From assembly GCA_018647025.1 (NCBI GenBank), contig JABGTQ010000081.1, positions 1 through 14,286 on the forward strand: DNA of 14,286 bases, written 5' to 3'. Below the pieces are notes generated by a model that was given only the letters and a program-made list of their open reading frames with translations, did no database searches and was not told where the DNA came from. The position numbers and the translations under genes were made by a program. This DNA comes from Nitrospina sp. Lineage in GTDB: Bacteria > Nitrospinota > Nitrospinia > Nitrospinales > VA-1. Shown here one piece after another: positions 1 to 8,377 of this stretch (positions are counted from its first letter, which is position 1; every line of letters begins with the position of its first letter).

Positions 1-1
1 T

Positions 2-1006
2 CCTGTGCTTACATGGGTTGAAAGAAAACAAAGTGCCATTATGCAGGATAGAGTTGGAGCCAACCGAGCCGATATAATGGGATTCACAGCCTTAGGTCTA
101 TTTCATGCTATAGCAGATGCTATTAAAATGTTTACTAAGGAAGATTTTATACCCCAAGGAGCAAATCGTTTTCTCCATACCCTTAGTCCAATCATTGCAG
201 TCATCCCTGCTATACTTACCTTTGCGGTTGTTCCCTTTGGTGGCCAATATGAGCTCTGGGGAACCCAAGTTAACCTTGTTATCTCTGACTTAGACGTTGG
301 GTTGTTGTTTGTTTTCGCTATCGCATCAATAGCAACTTATGGATATGTAATTTCTGGTTGGGCTTCAAATAGTAACTGGTCTCTTCTGGGTTCAATGCGA
401 ACAGCCTCTCAAATGATTTCTTATGAGGTAACGATGGGGTTGACCATTATAGGCGTGCTTATGGTTTATGGATCAATGAAGTTAACCGAAATCGGTGCGG
501 CTCAAGAAGATTTTTTGAGTTGGGGGTTTTTCATGCAACCTCTAGGTTTTTTTATGTTTCTTACTGCGTCAATTGCCGAAAATAAACGTATTCCTTTTGA
601 TGCACCTGAAGCAGAATCTGAATTAGTTGCTGGTTATTTTACAGAGTATAGCGGACTTAAATTTGGCATGTTTTTTATGTCCGAGTTTATTGAAATGGTG
701 ACGATTGGAGCCATTGTTACAGTTTTATTTTTTGGGGCGTGGCATATACCATTTTTACCGTCAGCCACCCTCCTCTCCTGGCTTGACTTTCTAGGAACAA
801 ACTGGGCAAACCTTGTTCTTATGCTTATTCATATAGGCGTATTTTTTTTCAAAGTAATTTTCTTTATCTGGTTTCAAATGACTATTCGTTGGACTCTTCC
901 AAGGTTTCGTTATGATCAGATCATGAAACTTGGGTGGAAAATTCTTTTGCCGCTTTCACTAGCAAACATTCTTATTACTGGAATTATAATTCTAGCAATC
1001 AATTGA
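2..1006 (+). CDS. nuoH: NADH:quinone oxidoreductase subunit H (NuoH), 5' partial
   Basis: NuoH is the membrane subunit that forms much of the quinone chamber of complex I and links the hydrophilic arm to the proton-pumping arm. The reading frame is open to the left edge, and the first visible residues (PVLTWVERK) match the end of the family's first transmembrane helix, so roughly 35 N-terminal residues are missing. Family signatures seen are LTWVERK with QDRVGANRA right at the start, the loop FTKEDFIP (about visible residues 43-50), and IAENKRIPFDAPEAE followed by LVAGYFTEYSG (about 190-216), the acidic quinone-site loop. The rest is hydrophobic multi-spanning sequence. A small variation is RVGANR where many homologues have a Pro in place of the Ala. 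nuoI follows 15 nt downstream, so this is an operon. The identification is secure; only the true start is unknown. Confidence 0.97.
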   Translation, partial: PVLTWVERKQSAIMQDRVGANRADIMGFTALGLFHAIADAIKMFTKEDFIPQGANRFLHTLSPIIAVIPAILTFAVVPFGGQYELWGTQVNLVISDLDVGLLFVFAIASIATYGYVISGWASNSNWSLLGSMRTASQMISYEVTMGLTIIGVLMVYGSMKLTEIGAAQEDFLSWGFFMQPLGFFMFLTASIAENKRIPFDAPEAESELVAGYFTEYSGLKFGMFFMSEFIEMVTIGAIVTVLFFGAWHIPFLPSATLLSWLDFLGTNWANLVLMLIHIGVFFFKVIFFIWFQMTIRWTLPRFRYDQIMKLGWKILLPLSLANILITGIIILAIN

Positions 1007-1008
1007 TT

Positions 1009-1013
1009 GGGAG
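1009..1013 (+). promoter_or_regulatory. Ribosome binding site supporting the GTG start of nuoI
   Basis: The sequence GGGAG lies 8 nt before GTG at 1022. No ATG is available in frame nearby upstream, and the encoded N-terminus (MAYFVDRTVKM) is sensible for NuoI, so the GTG start is favoured. Confidence 0.6.
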
Positions 1014-1021
1014 TATAAAAC

Positions 1022-1591
1022 GTGGCTTATTTTGTTGATCGTACCGTAAAAATGACATGGTGGGAACGCTCTTACCTACCTGAAATTATAAAGGGAATGT
1101 TAATAACGTCTCGCCATTTTTTTGTGAATTTATTTGGTTTTGTGCCATTTTTTTTAGGCCAAAAAAAAGAACGTGAAATTTTCACCGTCTACTACCCTGA
1201 AGAAATGGCTCCTATTCCAATAGCTTATCGTGGTCGACCTGTTCTTGCGATTAATGAAGATAATCTTCCTAATTGCGTAGCCTGTGGATTATGTGAAGCC
1301 GCTTGTCCTGCTTACTGTATTGATATTGTCCCTGGAGAAAACACAGGTAAACAAAATCAAGTAGAACGGTGGCCCAAAGAATTCACTATCGATTATGCAG
1401 TATGTATTTTCTGCGGAAACTGCGAAGAAGCTTGCCCAGAAGAAGCTATTTTCATGAGCGCTGATTATGAAATACCTATGCTCGATCGCAAAAAAATGAA
1501 ATTTAACCTTGAGCAGCTTTCAGTACCAATAGAAAAACTTAAGGACCGGGTCGAATTCACCAGAAAAATGTACGGAAAATGGAACTATTAA
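1022..1591 (+). CDS. nuoI: NADH:quinone oxidoreductase subunit I (NuoI), 2x[4Fe-4S] ferredoxin-like
   Basis: NuoI carries clusters N6a and N6b, which pass electrons through the peripheral arm of complex I to the last cluster next to the quinone site. The 189-residue protein has two classic CxxCxxCxxxCP motifs: C85, C88, C91, C95 and C128, C131, C134, C138. The N-terminal part (about residues 20-45) holds the amphipathic region that lies on the membrane against NuoH. The length fits the family. It begins with GTG, supported by a GGGAG ribosome site. Its last 13 nt overlap the start of nuoJ, which suggests translational coupling. Nothing is missing from the cluster ligands, and the identification is secure. 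Confidence 0.97.
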   Translation: MAYFVDRTVKMTWWERSYLPEIIKGMLITSRHFFVNLFGFVPFFLGQKKEREIFTVYYPEEMAPIPIAYRGRPVLAINEDNLPNCVACGLCEAACPAYCIDIVPGENTGKQNQVERWPKEFTIDYAVCIFCGNCEEACPEEAIFMSADYEIPMLDRKKMKFNLEQLSVPIEKLKDRVEFTRKMYGKWNY

Positions 1592-2091
1592 TTTTTTATC
1601 CTCTTGCAGGAATATGCATCTTATTTGCTCTTGGGGTAGTTATAAATAATAGCCCGATTAGTTCGGCTATCTCACTAATTGCTATGATGCTTTGTCTAGC
1701 TGGTGTATTTATCCTTCAACAAGCACATTTTATCGCCATTTTGCAGATTATTATTTACGCTGGCGCCATCATGGTTTTATTCATGTTTGTTATCATGCTC
1801 CTCAACTTAAAAGGTAAAGGTGAAGATGACAAATGGCAAAGTAGAGATAGGAATGTTCTATTAAATGTTCTAAGCGGGCTTTTAGCTGCAGGTATTTTGT
1901 ATAAATTAATATCTATTATCAATGAGGCTAAATTTAACTCCCCTGCCCTGACCTCTGAAAATTTTGGAACCGTCAGAGAAGTGGGAACAATTTTATTTAC
2001 TGAGTTTGTTTTACCTTTTGAAGTTGCCTCTATACTTTTGTTAGTTGCCATGATTGGAGCAGTAGTCTTAGCTAAAAGTAAGGTCGATTAA
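1579..2091 (+). CDS. nuoJ: NADH:quinone oxidoreductase subunit J (NuoJ)
   Basis: NuoJ is a small membrane subunit of about five helices, lying between NuoH and the antiporter-like subunits; its third helix takes part in coupling quinone chemistry to proton movement. The 170-residue protein has the signature third helix [18 protein letters not shown] (about residues 51-68), then a polar loop rich in K/D/R (about 78-92) and two further hydrophobic stretches ending in AKSKVD. The start ATG lies within the 3' end of nuoI (13-nt overlap), and the ribosome site is weak, so its translation probably depends on nuoI. nuoK follows after 2 nt. Length and position in the operon fit the family. Confidence 0.95.
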   Translation: MELLIFYPLAGICILFALGVVINNSPISSAISLIAMMLCLAGVFILQQAHFIAILQIIIYAGAIMVLFMFVIMLLNLKGKGEDDKWQSRDRNVLLNVLSGLLAAGILYKLISIINEAKFNSPALTSENFGTVREVGTILFTEFVLPFEVASILLLVAMIGAVVLAKSKVD

Positions 2092-2093
2092 AA

Positions 2094-2408
2094 ATGAATA
2101 TAGAAACGGTACCTTTAACTCATTATCTATTTTTAAGTGCCACTTTGTTTGTCATAGGTGTAACTGGCGTTCTAGTGAAAAGAAACGCAATTGTCGTTTT
2201 CATGTCAATTGAGATTATGCTCAATGCTGTTAATATTTCCCTGATCGCTTTTGACCGATATCTGAATCTTCATGACGGACAGATTTTTAGTTTCATGGTC
2301 ATGTGCGTTGCGGCAGCTGAGGTATCTGTTGGGCTTGCGATCATTATCTCCCTATTCCGAAATAAGCCTACGACGAATCTGGATGACTTCAACATCATGA
2401 AATCTTAA
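2094..2408 (+). CDS. nuoK: NADH:quinone oxidoreductase subunit K (NuoK)
   Basis: NuoK is a three-helix, MrpC-like membrane subunit of the proton-translocating arm. The 104 residues contain both buried glutamates known to matter for pumping in the family: E40 in [10 protein letters not shown] and E76 in [11 protein letters not shown], corresponding to E36 and E72 of the E. coli protein with a four-residue offset. The C-terminal tail is short and polar ([15 protein letters not shown]). It starts 2 nt after the nuoJ stop, and its stop codon overlaps the ribosome site of nuoL. Identification is secure. Confidence 0.96.
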   Translation: MNIETVPLTHYLFLSATLFVIGVTGVLVKRNAIVVFMSIEIMLNAVNISLIAFDRYLNLHDGQIFSFMVMCVAAAEVSVGLAIIISLFRNKPTTNLDDFNIMKS

Positions 2409-2418
2409 GAGGAAGTTT

Positions 2419-4389
2419 ATGTTACTCAAATTAACTGCTTTGATCCCTCTATACCCGCTGATTGGCTGTCTCATTAACGGTTTTTTTGGTTTGCGTATTG
2501 GGAAAAATACAGTGGGTCTTGTTGCAGCCGGATCTGTTGGCTTATCATTCTTGACCACTCTTATTGTATTTTTTGGTCTTGTTATGACTCCTGCTGAGGA
2601 ACGTGTTTTCGAACAAGTCCTTTTTACCTGGTTTGCAGCTGGTGACTTCACAGCAGAATTTGGGTTTCAAGTAGATCCTTTATCAATGACGATGATGCTC
2701 TTTGTAACGGGAGTTGGATTTCTCATTCATGTTTACTCTATTGGTTATATGCATGAAGAATACAGTTTCTATCGATTTTTTACTTACATGAACTTATTCA
2801 TGTTCTCGATGCTGCTATTGATCATGGGAAATAATTTTCTTTTGATGTTTATAGGCTGGGAAGGTGTTGGTTGCTGTTCGTATTTTTTAATTGGTTACTA
2901 CTTTGAGAAAAAATCTGCATGTGATGCTGGGACAAAGGCATTTGTTATGAATCGCGTCGGCGATTTTGCCTTCCTACTCGCGGTGATGTACATATTTAAT
3001 ATTTTTGGTTCCATCGATTTTACAACTGTATTCCATGCAGCTCCTGAAAAACTTATTTATAATAGTGAAGCCGTAACTACCATAACGATGCTTCTATTTA
3101 TTGGTGCCTGTGGCAAGTCTGCCCAAATTCCTCTTTATACTTGGTTGCCAGACGCTATGGAGGGTCCAACTCCTGTGTCTGCTCTAATTCACGCAGCAAC
3201 TATGGTTACGGCAGGTGTGTATATGGTCGTTCGATGTAATGCAATTTTTGCTTTAGCCCCTATTACAATGTCAACAGTCGCTTTTGTTGGTGCTGGAACA
3301 GCGATATTTGCCGCTACCATAGGAATGGCACAGTATGATATTAAACGCGTACTCGCATACTCGACAGTAAGTCAAATCGGTTACATGTTTATGGCTGTTG
3401 GAGTCGGTGCCTATACTGCAGCTATCTTTCATATGGTTACTCATGCATTTTTTAAAGCCTGTTTATTTCTGGGGTCAGGAAGTGTTATTCATGGCCTTCA
3501 TGGCGAACAGGACATGAGAAAAATGGGTGCATTAAAGAATCACATGCCTATAACATTTGTGACCTTTTTTATTTCCACTCTTGCTATTGCAGGGATTTTT
3601 CCTTTATCTGGATTTTTTAGTAAGGACGAAATTCTTTATCACGCTTTAATGGATGGAAATGTGATTCTGTGGGGAATGGGAATTACTGGGGCATTGCTCA
3701 CAGCTTTTTATATGTTCCGCCTTGTTTTTATGACATTCTTCGGTGAATCGAGAATAGATCCTCATGTACACCCACACGAATCTCCAAAAATTATGACAAT
3801 GCCATTGGTTATTTTAGCAGGACTTGCTTTCTTTGGAGGTATATTGGGGATCCCTATTTTTCACGGTTGGCATATTCTTCACAACTGGCTTGAACCTGTA
3901 TTTCATTTTGACTTAGCATCCGCACTCGAGCACTCAGCACATATGCTTCATGAGCAAGGAAAACATGCTCCCTCTTGGTCTCATCTATTAGCGACTGAAG
4001 AAGGTCATAATATATGGATAGAGATCGCATTAATGCTCCTATCTTTGAGCATAGCGGTTGCCGGAATTTTTGCTGCCTATATGTGCTACATCAAGAAACC
4101 TCATCTTCCAGATTCACTGACTAAGGGCCAATGGGGATACGATTTAGTAAAAAACAAATACGAAGTGGATGAGTTGTACGATGATTATATTGTTAAACCA
4201 ACGGTGGAAGCCTCCCATCTCCTTTGGAAAGAATGTGATGCCAAAGGAATAGACGGAACTGTTAATGGCACAGCCAAAATCCTAGGGTGGATTAGTAAAC
4301 AAGCGCAAAGCTTCCAATCTGGTTTTGTCCGGAATTACGCTTTATTTATGGTTGTTGGCTTTATCGGATTATTGATTTTCTCAATCTAG
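2419..4389 (+). CDS. nuoL: NADH:quinone oxidoreductase subunit L (NuoL)
   Basis: NuoL is the distal Mrp-antiporter-like proton pump of complex I. At 656 residues it has the family's normal size. Visible key features are GWEGVGCCSY with E148 (the helix 5 glutamate), CGKSAQIPLYTWLPDAMEGP (231-250) with K233, ALIHAATMVTAGVYMVVR (255-272), HAFFKA (342-347) and SGFFSKDEI (397-405) with K402, the equivalent of the helix 12 lysine. The C-terminal section contains GYDLVKNKYEVDELYDDY (573-590), the start of the long lateral helix that ties the pump subunits together, and a final membrane anchor (about 638-656). Residues 449-530 are unusually rich in histidine (13 His). An AGAGGAAG ribosome site at 2408-2415 precedes the ATG closely. 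nuoM follows after 9 nt. Confidence 0.97.
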   Translation: MLLKLTALIPLYPLIGCLINGFFGLRIGKNTVGLVAAGSVGLSFLTTLIVFFGLVMTPAEERVFEQVLFTWFAAGDFTAEFGFQVDPLSMTMMLFVTGVGFLIHVYSIGYMHEEYSFYRFFTYMNLFMFSMLLLIMGNNFLLMFIGWEGVGCCSYFLIGYYFEKKSACDAGTKAFVMNRVGDFAFLLAVMYIFNIFGSIDFTTVFHAAPEKLIYNSEAVTTITMLLFIGACGKSAQIPLYTWLPDAMEGPTPVSALIHAATMVTAGVYMVVRCNAIFALAPITMSTVAFVGAGTAIFAATIGMAQYDIKRVLAYSTVSQIGYMFMAVGVGAYTAAIFHMVTHAFFKACLFLGSGSVIHGLHGEQDMRKMGALKNHMPITFVTFFISTLAIAGIFPLSGFFSKDEILYHALMDGNVILWGMGITGALLTAFYMFRLVFMTFFGESRIDPHVHPHESPKIMTMPLVILAGLAFFGGILGIPIFHGWHILHNWLEPVFHFDLASALEHSAHMLHEQGKHAPSWSHLLATEEGHNIWIEIALMLLSLSIAVAGIFAAYMCYIKKPHLPDSLTKGQWGYDLVKNKYEVDELYDDYIVKPTVEASHLLWKECDAKGIDGTVNGTAKILGWISKQAQSFQSGFVRNYALFMVVGFIGLLIFSI

Positions 4390-4398
4390 AAATTAAAT

Positions 4399-5961
4399 AT
4401 GTATCTAACATTTTTGACATTTTTACCTTTATTGGGTGCGATCCTTTTAACTTTGATTCCTCGGGATGAAGTAGGAGCTATTAAACAGACCGCTCTCGCC
4501 TTCGCAGTCACCGACTTCGTTTTATCAGTTTTTCTATGGACAAATTTTGATTTAACAACCCATGAAATGCAATTTGAATACAGTGTTCCTTGGATCACAT
4601 CATGGGGAATAAATTATCACGTAGGATTGGACGGCATTTCTCTACTTCTCTATGTAATGACAACATTTCTTACTATGATTTCGATCATAGCATCTTGGGG
4701 AGTAACAAAATATATACGCGAGTATATGATAGCGTTTTTGGCTTTATCTACTGGTATGCTAGGAGTATTTATCTCGCTTGATATGTTTCTTTTCTATTTT
4801 TTCTGGGAATTTCAACTAGTCCCAATGTATATCATCATTGGTGTATGGGGCGGACCTCGTAGAGTATACGCTGCAGTTAAGTTTTTTCTTTATACCGCTG
4901 TAGGCTCGCTCCTAATGCTGGTTGCTATTATATGGATTTATAAGGCCATTGAAGAACAGACGGGTGTTGCTACTACCGATTTAATATTTATAACCGAAAA
5001 CTTGGAATTACCATTAGCTCCTCAAAAATGGCTTTTCTTGGCATTTTTCCTTGCTTTTGCTATTAAAGTACCGATGTTTCCATTTCACACATGGCTGCCA
5101 GACGCACATGTTCAGGCGCCCACCGCCGGATCGGTAATTTTAGCTGGAGTTCTTTTAAAAATGGGAACATATGGATTTCTCCGGTTTAACCTACCCTTAT
5201 TTCCACATGCCAGTTATGAATTCATGCCAATGATCGCGTGGTTATCTATTATTGGTATCGTTTATGGTGCGCTAGTATCTTTGGTTCAGGAAGACTTGAA
5301 AAAACTTGTTGCCTACTCCTCTGTAAGTCACTTAGGTTTTGTTATGATTGGTATTTTTGCACTTAATCATTACGGTATCCAAGGTGCCTTAATACAAAAT
5401 ATAAACCACGGTATTAGTACAGGAGCCTTATTCCTTCTAGTCGGAATGATATATGACCGCAGACATACTCGAGAAATAAAGGAGTTTGGTGGTTTAGCAA
5501 AGGTAATGCCAAAGTACACTGTTTGTTTTATGATAATCGCACTATCTTCTATAGGACTACCTGGAATGAATGGCTTTGTCGGTGAGTTTCTTATTCTATT
5601 AGGAGTTTTCCAAAATAGTGGTATGTGGGCAGCTTGTGCTACTAGCGGCGTAATTTTCGCAGCATGTTACATTTTATGGATGTTTCAGCGTGTAATGTTC
5701 CAGAAACTAGATAATCCTAAAAACGAAAATTTACCTGACATGAATACTCGGGAATTGATAACTATTATTCCCTTAATTGTCCTTGTATTCTGGATTGGAC
5801 TCTATCCTAAGCCATTTATGAAAACTTTCGATGCAACAGTCGAGCATTTATTAGTCAAAGTAAACCCTGATAATTTTAGACCAGTTAAACCAGGATCTAG
5901 CCACTCTAAGCACGCTAAATTGATTAAGATAGAGGATATTGCAAGGCTTAATCACCAATAA
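4399..5961 (+). CDS. nuoM: NADH:quinone oxidoreductase subunit M (NuoM)
   Basis: NuoM is the middle Mrp-antiporter-like proton pump of complex I. The 520-residue protein shows E137 in FFWEFQLVPMYIIIG (helix 5), K223 in AIKVPMFPFHTWLPDAHV (221-238), K254 in the following LAGVLLKMGTYGF stretch, and E396 in NGFVGEFLIL (391-400), which together are the proton-channel residues expected of NuoM; the Glu in helix 12 distinguishes it from NuoL and NuoN, which use Lys there. The C-terminal tail (about 485-520) is polar and Lys/His rich (PGSSHSKHAKLIKIED). There is only a 9-nt gap from nuoL and no obvious Shine-Dalgarno, so re-initiation after nuoL is likely. It is intact. Confidence 0.97.
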   Translation: MYLTFLTFLPLLGAILLTLIPRDEVGAIKQTALAFAVTDFVLSVFLWTNFDLTTHEMQFEYSVPWITSWGINYHVGLDGISLLLYVMTTFLTMISIIASWGVTKYIREYMIAFLALSTGMLGVFISLDMFLFYFFWEFQLVPMYIIIGVWGGPRRVYAAVKFFLYTAVGSLLMLVAIIWIYKAIEEQTGVATTDLIFITENLELPLAPQKWLFLAFFLAFAIKVPMFPFHTWLPDAHVQAPTAGSVILAGVLLKMGTYGFLRFNLPLFPHASYEFMPMIAWLSIIGIVYGALVSLVQEDLKKLVAYSSVSHLGFVMIGIFALNHYGIQGALIQNINHGISTGALFLLVGMIYDRRHTREIKEFGGLAKVMPKYTVCFMIIALSSIGLPGMNGFVGEFLILLGVFQNSGMWAACATSGVIFAACYILWMFQRVMFQKLDNPKNENLPDMNTRELITIIPLIVLVFWIGLYPKPFMKTFDATVEHLLVKVNPDNFRPVKPGSSHSKHAKLIKIEDIARLNHQ

Positions 5962-5983
5962 GACTGAAAAAAAATAGTAATTT

Positions 5984-5989
5984 AAGGAA
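5984..5989 (+). promoter_or_regulatory. Ribosome binding site supporting the TTG start of nuoN
   Basis: AAGGAA lies 8 nt before the TTG at 5998. The next in-frame Met would be residue 25, inside the first transmembrane helix, so TTG is the better start. Confidence 0.6.
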
Positions 5990-5997
5990 TAAATAAA

Positions 5998-7434
5998 TTG
6001 GAACCGATTTCCGCACCACCTATTGATCTCATTAGCCTTGCACCAGTACTTGTATTAGCCGTATTTGGCATGATGGTACTTATCACAGACTTATTCATAG
6101 GAAAAGATAAATCAGTTCTAGTGTTTATCAGTTTAACCGGTCTGTTAATGACAACCATAAGCTCATTAGCTAAGTACAACTTACCTGTTTATTCGTTCAA
6201 TGGAGCTTACGTAGTTGACCATCTCTCGGTCTTTTTTACTTTCATATTTTGCATCAGCTCAGCTTTGGCGATCTTAATTTCAGTAGACTATAATAAACGC
6301 GAAGGAATTAATGTTGGAGAATATTATAGTCTTATTCTGTTCTGTACGTTAGGTATGGTCCTTCTTGCTTCTTCAACCGACATGATTATGATTTTTTTAG
6401 GAATAGAAATCATATCTATTTCTCTCTATATTCTGGCTGGAATTCAACGTAAAAACACGAAGTCTAACGAAGCTGCACTTAAATACTTTTTATTAGGAGC
6501 ATTTGCAACGGGCTTTCTACTTTATGGGATGACTTTAATATATGGCTCTACTGGTACGACTAAACTGGCCATTATAGCAAAGGTCATAGGTGAAAATAAA
6601 ATTCTTTCAGAACCTCTCATGTTAATGGGGGTGGTTCTTTTAATAATTGGATTTGGGTTTAAAGTTGCTGCAGTACCTTTTCATATGTGGGCTCCTGACG
6701 TCTACCAAGGTGCTCCAACTCCTGTTACGGCATTCATGGCGGTCGGACCTAAAGCCGCAAGCCTTGCTGCTTTCTACAGAATTATGTCTGAAACAATGCC
6801 AGAGCTTTCTTATTCTTGGGAAACTTTACTATGTGTGGTATCTGTCCTAAGTATGTTTATAGGTAATTTAGGTGCCATTATGCAAAGTAACATCAAGCGC
6901 CTTCTCGCCTTCTCCAGTGTTTCGCATGTTGGATATCTGCTCATTGCCATTATTGCAAAAAATTCGCTGAGCTCATCAAGTTTAATGTTTTACATGTTGG
7001 CCTATGCTTTTATGGTGTTCGGTACATTTGGCATTGTAATTTTACTTGGTCGTAAAGGCGAAGAAAACCTTGAGTTAGAAAACTATTCTGGCCTTGCCTA
7101 TAAACACCCAGTAATCGCTCTAACTATGACGATATTTCTTCTATCCCTTGGTGGGTTACCACCTCTAGCTGGGTTCGTCGCAAAGTTTTTTATCTTTAGT
7201 GCCGCACTCAAAGAAGGTTACGTTATTCTTGTTATTATAGCTGTTCTTAATAGCGCTATTTCGTTTTACTACTACTTGAGAGTAATTGTATTTATGTATA
7301 TGAAAGAACCTATAAAGGAGTTTCATATCAGTTTGACACCAATGACCTTGCTAGTAATTGCCATATCAGCCTTTGGTACAGTTCAGTTAGGAATTTTTCC
7401 AGATCCTATTATCGCATTAGCCCAGGCCAATTAA
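5998..7434 (+). CDS. nuoN: NADH:quinone oxidoreductase subunit N (NuoN)
   Basis: NuoN is the third Mrp-antiporter-like pump subunit of complex I, next to NuoK. The 478-residue product has E137 in LGIEIISISLYIL, K222 in GFGFKVAAVPFHMWAPDVYQ (218-237), K252 in MAVGPKAASLAAF, and K396 in PLAGFVAKFFIF (389-400), all matching the functional residues of the family. Fourteen or so hydrophobic helices cover almost the whole chain. Translation most likely starts at a TTG codon behind a good AAGGAA site, 36 nt after nuoM. It is the last recognisable nuo gene. No hairpin terminator follows immediately, so transcription may run on into the small gene at 7555. Confidence 0.96.
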   Translation: MEPISAPPIDLISLAPVLVLAVFGMMVLITDLFIGKDKSVLVFISLTGLLMTTISSLAKYNLPVYSFNGAYVVDHLSVFFTFIFCISSALAILISVDYNKREGINVGEYYSLILFCTLGMVLLASSTDMIMIFLGIEIISISLYILAGIQRKNTKSNEAALKYFLLGAFATGFLLYGMTLIYGSTGTTKLAIIAKVIGENKILSEPLMLMGVVLLIIGFGFKVAAVPFHMWAPDVYQGAPTPVTAFMAVGPKAASLAAFYRIMSETMPELSYSWETLLCVVSVLSMFIGNLGAIMQSNIKRLLAFSSVSHVGYLLIAIIAKNSLSSSSLMFYMLAYAFMVFGTFGIVILLGRKGEENLELENYSGLAYKHPVIALTMTIFLLSLGGLPPLAGFVAKFFIFSAALKEGYVILVIIAVLNSAISFYYYLRVIVFMYMKEPIKEFHISLTPMTLLVIAISAFGTVQLGIFPDPIIALAQAN

Positions 7435-7479
7435 AAAAATTAGTCCAGACTCAACAAATTATCTCTTAAATTCAGATTA

Positions 7480-7510
7480 TTGAGTAAGAAGCAATTTAAG
7501 CGAGTATAAT
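7480..7510 (+). promoter_or_regulatory. Candidate sigma70-type promoter for the small gene after nuoN
   Basis: A perfect TATAAT (7505-7510) is preceded by TTGAGT (7480-7485) with a 19-nt spacer, longer than the 17-nt optimum. Transcription would begin near 7517, about 38 nt before the ATG at 7555. The consensus -10 is the strong part of the case; in AT-rich DNA such a box can occur by chance. Confidence 0.45.
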
Positions 7511-7554
7511 CGATAACATAACTTAACCTATTATAACTGGACCGGTAGTTAACT

Positions 7555-7866
7555 ATGAAGATGCATCACCTAAATGAAGATGAAGTAAAAGAAATCATGG
7601 AAAAAGTTCAAGTTGCAATTAAAGAACAAGAACTTGCGCCCGATAAAATCGAAGAAATATTCAAACTATCTAAAGTTGCATCAGAAGGATTTTTAAAAAG
7701 TAAATCCAATGAAATGCAAGCTAAGCAAGTCAATTTTGAAATCGATGAATCAAAAGGTATTCGTTTCTTTGACCCATTTAACTTTTTCACTCAAGGGATA
7801 TATAAAGATATGGATGGGTGGTCAGTTTGGACCACAGATAATTTAAAAGAACCGTGGTCTGAGTAG
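7555..7866 (+). CDS. Small hypothetical protein, 103 aa, unknown function
   Basis: I do not recognise this protein. It is soluble, without signal peptide or membrane segment. Residues 1-52 look strongly helical, charged and acidic/lysine mixed (LNEDEVKEIMEKVQVAIKE); residues 66-103 are aromatic and may form a separate fold or binding tail (FFDPFNFF, GWSVWTT, EPWSE). There is no Cys and no CxxC, so a metal-sulfur role is unlikely. A second possible start is Met3 at 7561; the ribosome site is poor (GGACCGG at 7539-7545). It sits 120 nt after nuoN with a candidate promoter in between, and a strong terminator follows 50 nt later, so it looks like a real, expressed gene that can also be read from the nuo operon. 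A link with complex I assembly is possible from position only. Confidence 0.75.
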   Translation: MKMHHLNEDEVKEIMEKVQVAIKEQELAPDKIEEIFKLSKVASEGFLKSKSNEMQAKQVNFEIDESKGIRFFDPFNFFTQGIYKDMDGWSVWTTDNLKEPWSE

Positions 7867-7915
7867 ATTCAACTTGCTAAAAACCTGTTCTTGTCTCTCT
7901 TTTGAATCTTAAATA

Positions 7916-7950
7916 AAAAACCCGTCTGGTTGAATTCCAGACGGGTTTTT
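7916..7950. terminator. Bidirectional intrinsic terminator
   Basis: A perfect 9-bp GC-rich stem (CCCGTCTGG at 7921-7929 with CCAGACGGG at 7937-7945) surrounds a 7-nt loop. It is flanked by AAAAA on the left and TTTTT on the right, so each strand reads as stem plus U-tract. It lies between the small plus-strand gene (ends 7866) and the minus-strand tatA gene (ends 7993) and would stop both. Confidence 0.93.
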
Positions 7951-7992
7951 GTATTATATGCGGGGAATTATATATAACTGAATGCAAATGCA

Positions 7993-8364
7993 TTAAGCTT
8001 TATTTTCTTGATCCTTGCTGTAATCATATGAACCTTTTCGTGGCAAAGATGAAGTGAACATTTCTGCCTCGTCCTTCATCTTTTTATCCTTTGCAGCACC
8101 CTCTTCTTCTGCTTTCTTTCTTAAATATTCCTCTTTCTCCTGTTCAGTCATATTTTCTAAATCAGGTTCTGCTTCTGCAAGTTCTCCAGGTTTATTTTCC
8201 TCGCCCTCTATTACATCTCCCTCTTGTGCATCTTTCATCGATGACTTAAAGTTTTTTATACTTTTTCCGAATGCACTACCAATTTCTGGTAGTTTACCTG
8301 CACCGAAAATGATCATAATAATTACAAGTATGATCATCAACTCCGGAAACCCAATTCCCATCAT
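7993..8364 (-). CDS. tatA: Sec-independent (Tat) translocase protein TatA-like
   Basis: TatA polymerises at TatBC to let folded twin-arginine proteins cross the inner membrane. I place the start at the ATG at 8364 (123 aa) because GGGGGAT lies 6 nt before it; an in-frame TTG at 8379 would add five residues but lacks such a site. The protein has a short N-terminal helix (GIGFPELMIILVIIMIIF, residues 3-20) with the family's polar residue (Glu8), the FG hinge at 20-21, KLPEIG at 24-29, and the amphipathic helix FGKSIKNFKSS (32-42). A Glu in the helix and KLPEIG suit TatA proteins of systems that may lack a separate TatB. The tail (44-123) is longer than in most TatA proteins, strongly charged (EEN, EQEKEEYLRKKAEEE) and ends in SYDYSKDQENKA. 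No tatB or tatC is adjacent. The gene is read towards the shared terminator. Confidence 0.92.
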   Translation of the reverse strand: MMGIGFPELMIILVIIMIIFGAGKLPEIGSAFGKSIKNFKSSMKDAQEGDVIEGEENKPGELAEAEPDLENMTEQEKEEYLRKKAEEEGAAKDKKMKDEAEMFTSSLPRKGSYDYSKDQENKA

Positions 8365-8370
8365 AAGAAA

Positions 8371-8377
8371 ATCCCCC
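8371..8377 (-). promoter_or_regulatory. Ribosome binding site that decides the tatA start
   Basis: On the minus strand GGGGGAT is followed by 6 nt and then ATGATG. This favours the ATG at 8364 (or the next one at 8361) over the TTG at 8379, which lies upstream of the site itself. Confidence 0.6.

Noticed and set aside
7444..7455. Short hairpin AGTC-CA-GACT after nuoN, possible terminator
   Set aside because: Only a 4-bp stem with a 2-nt loop and no following T-tract; too weak to be a terminator.
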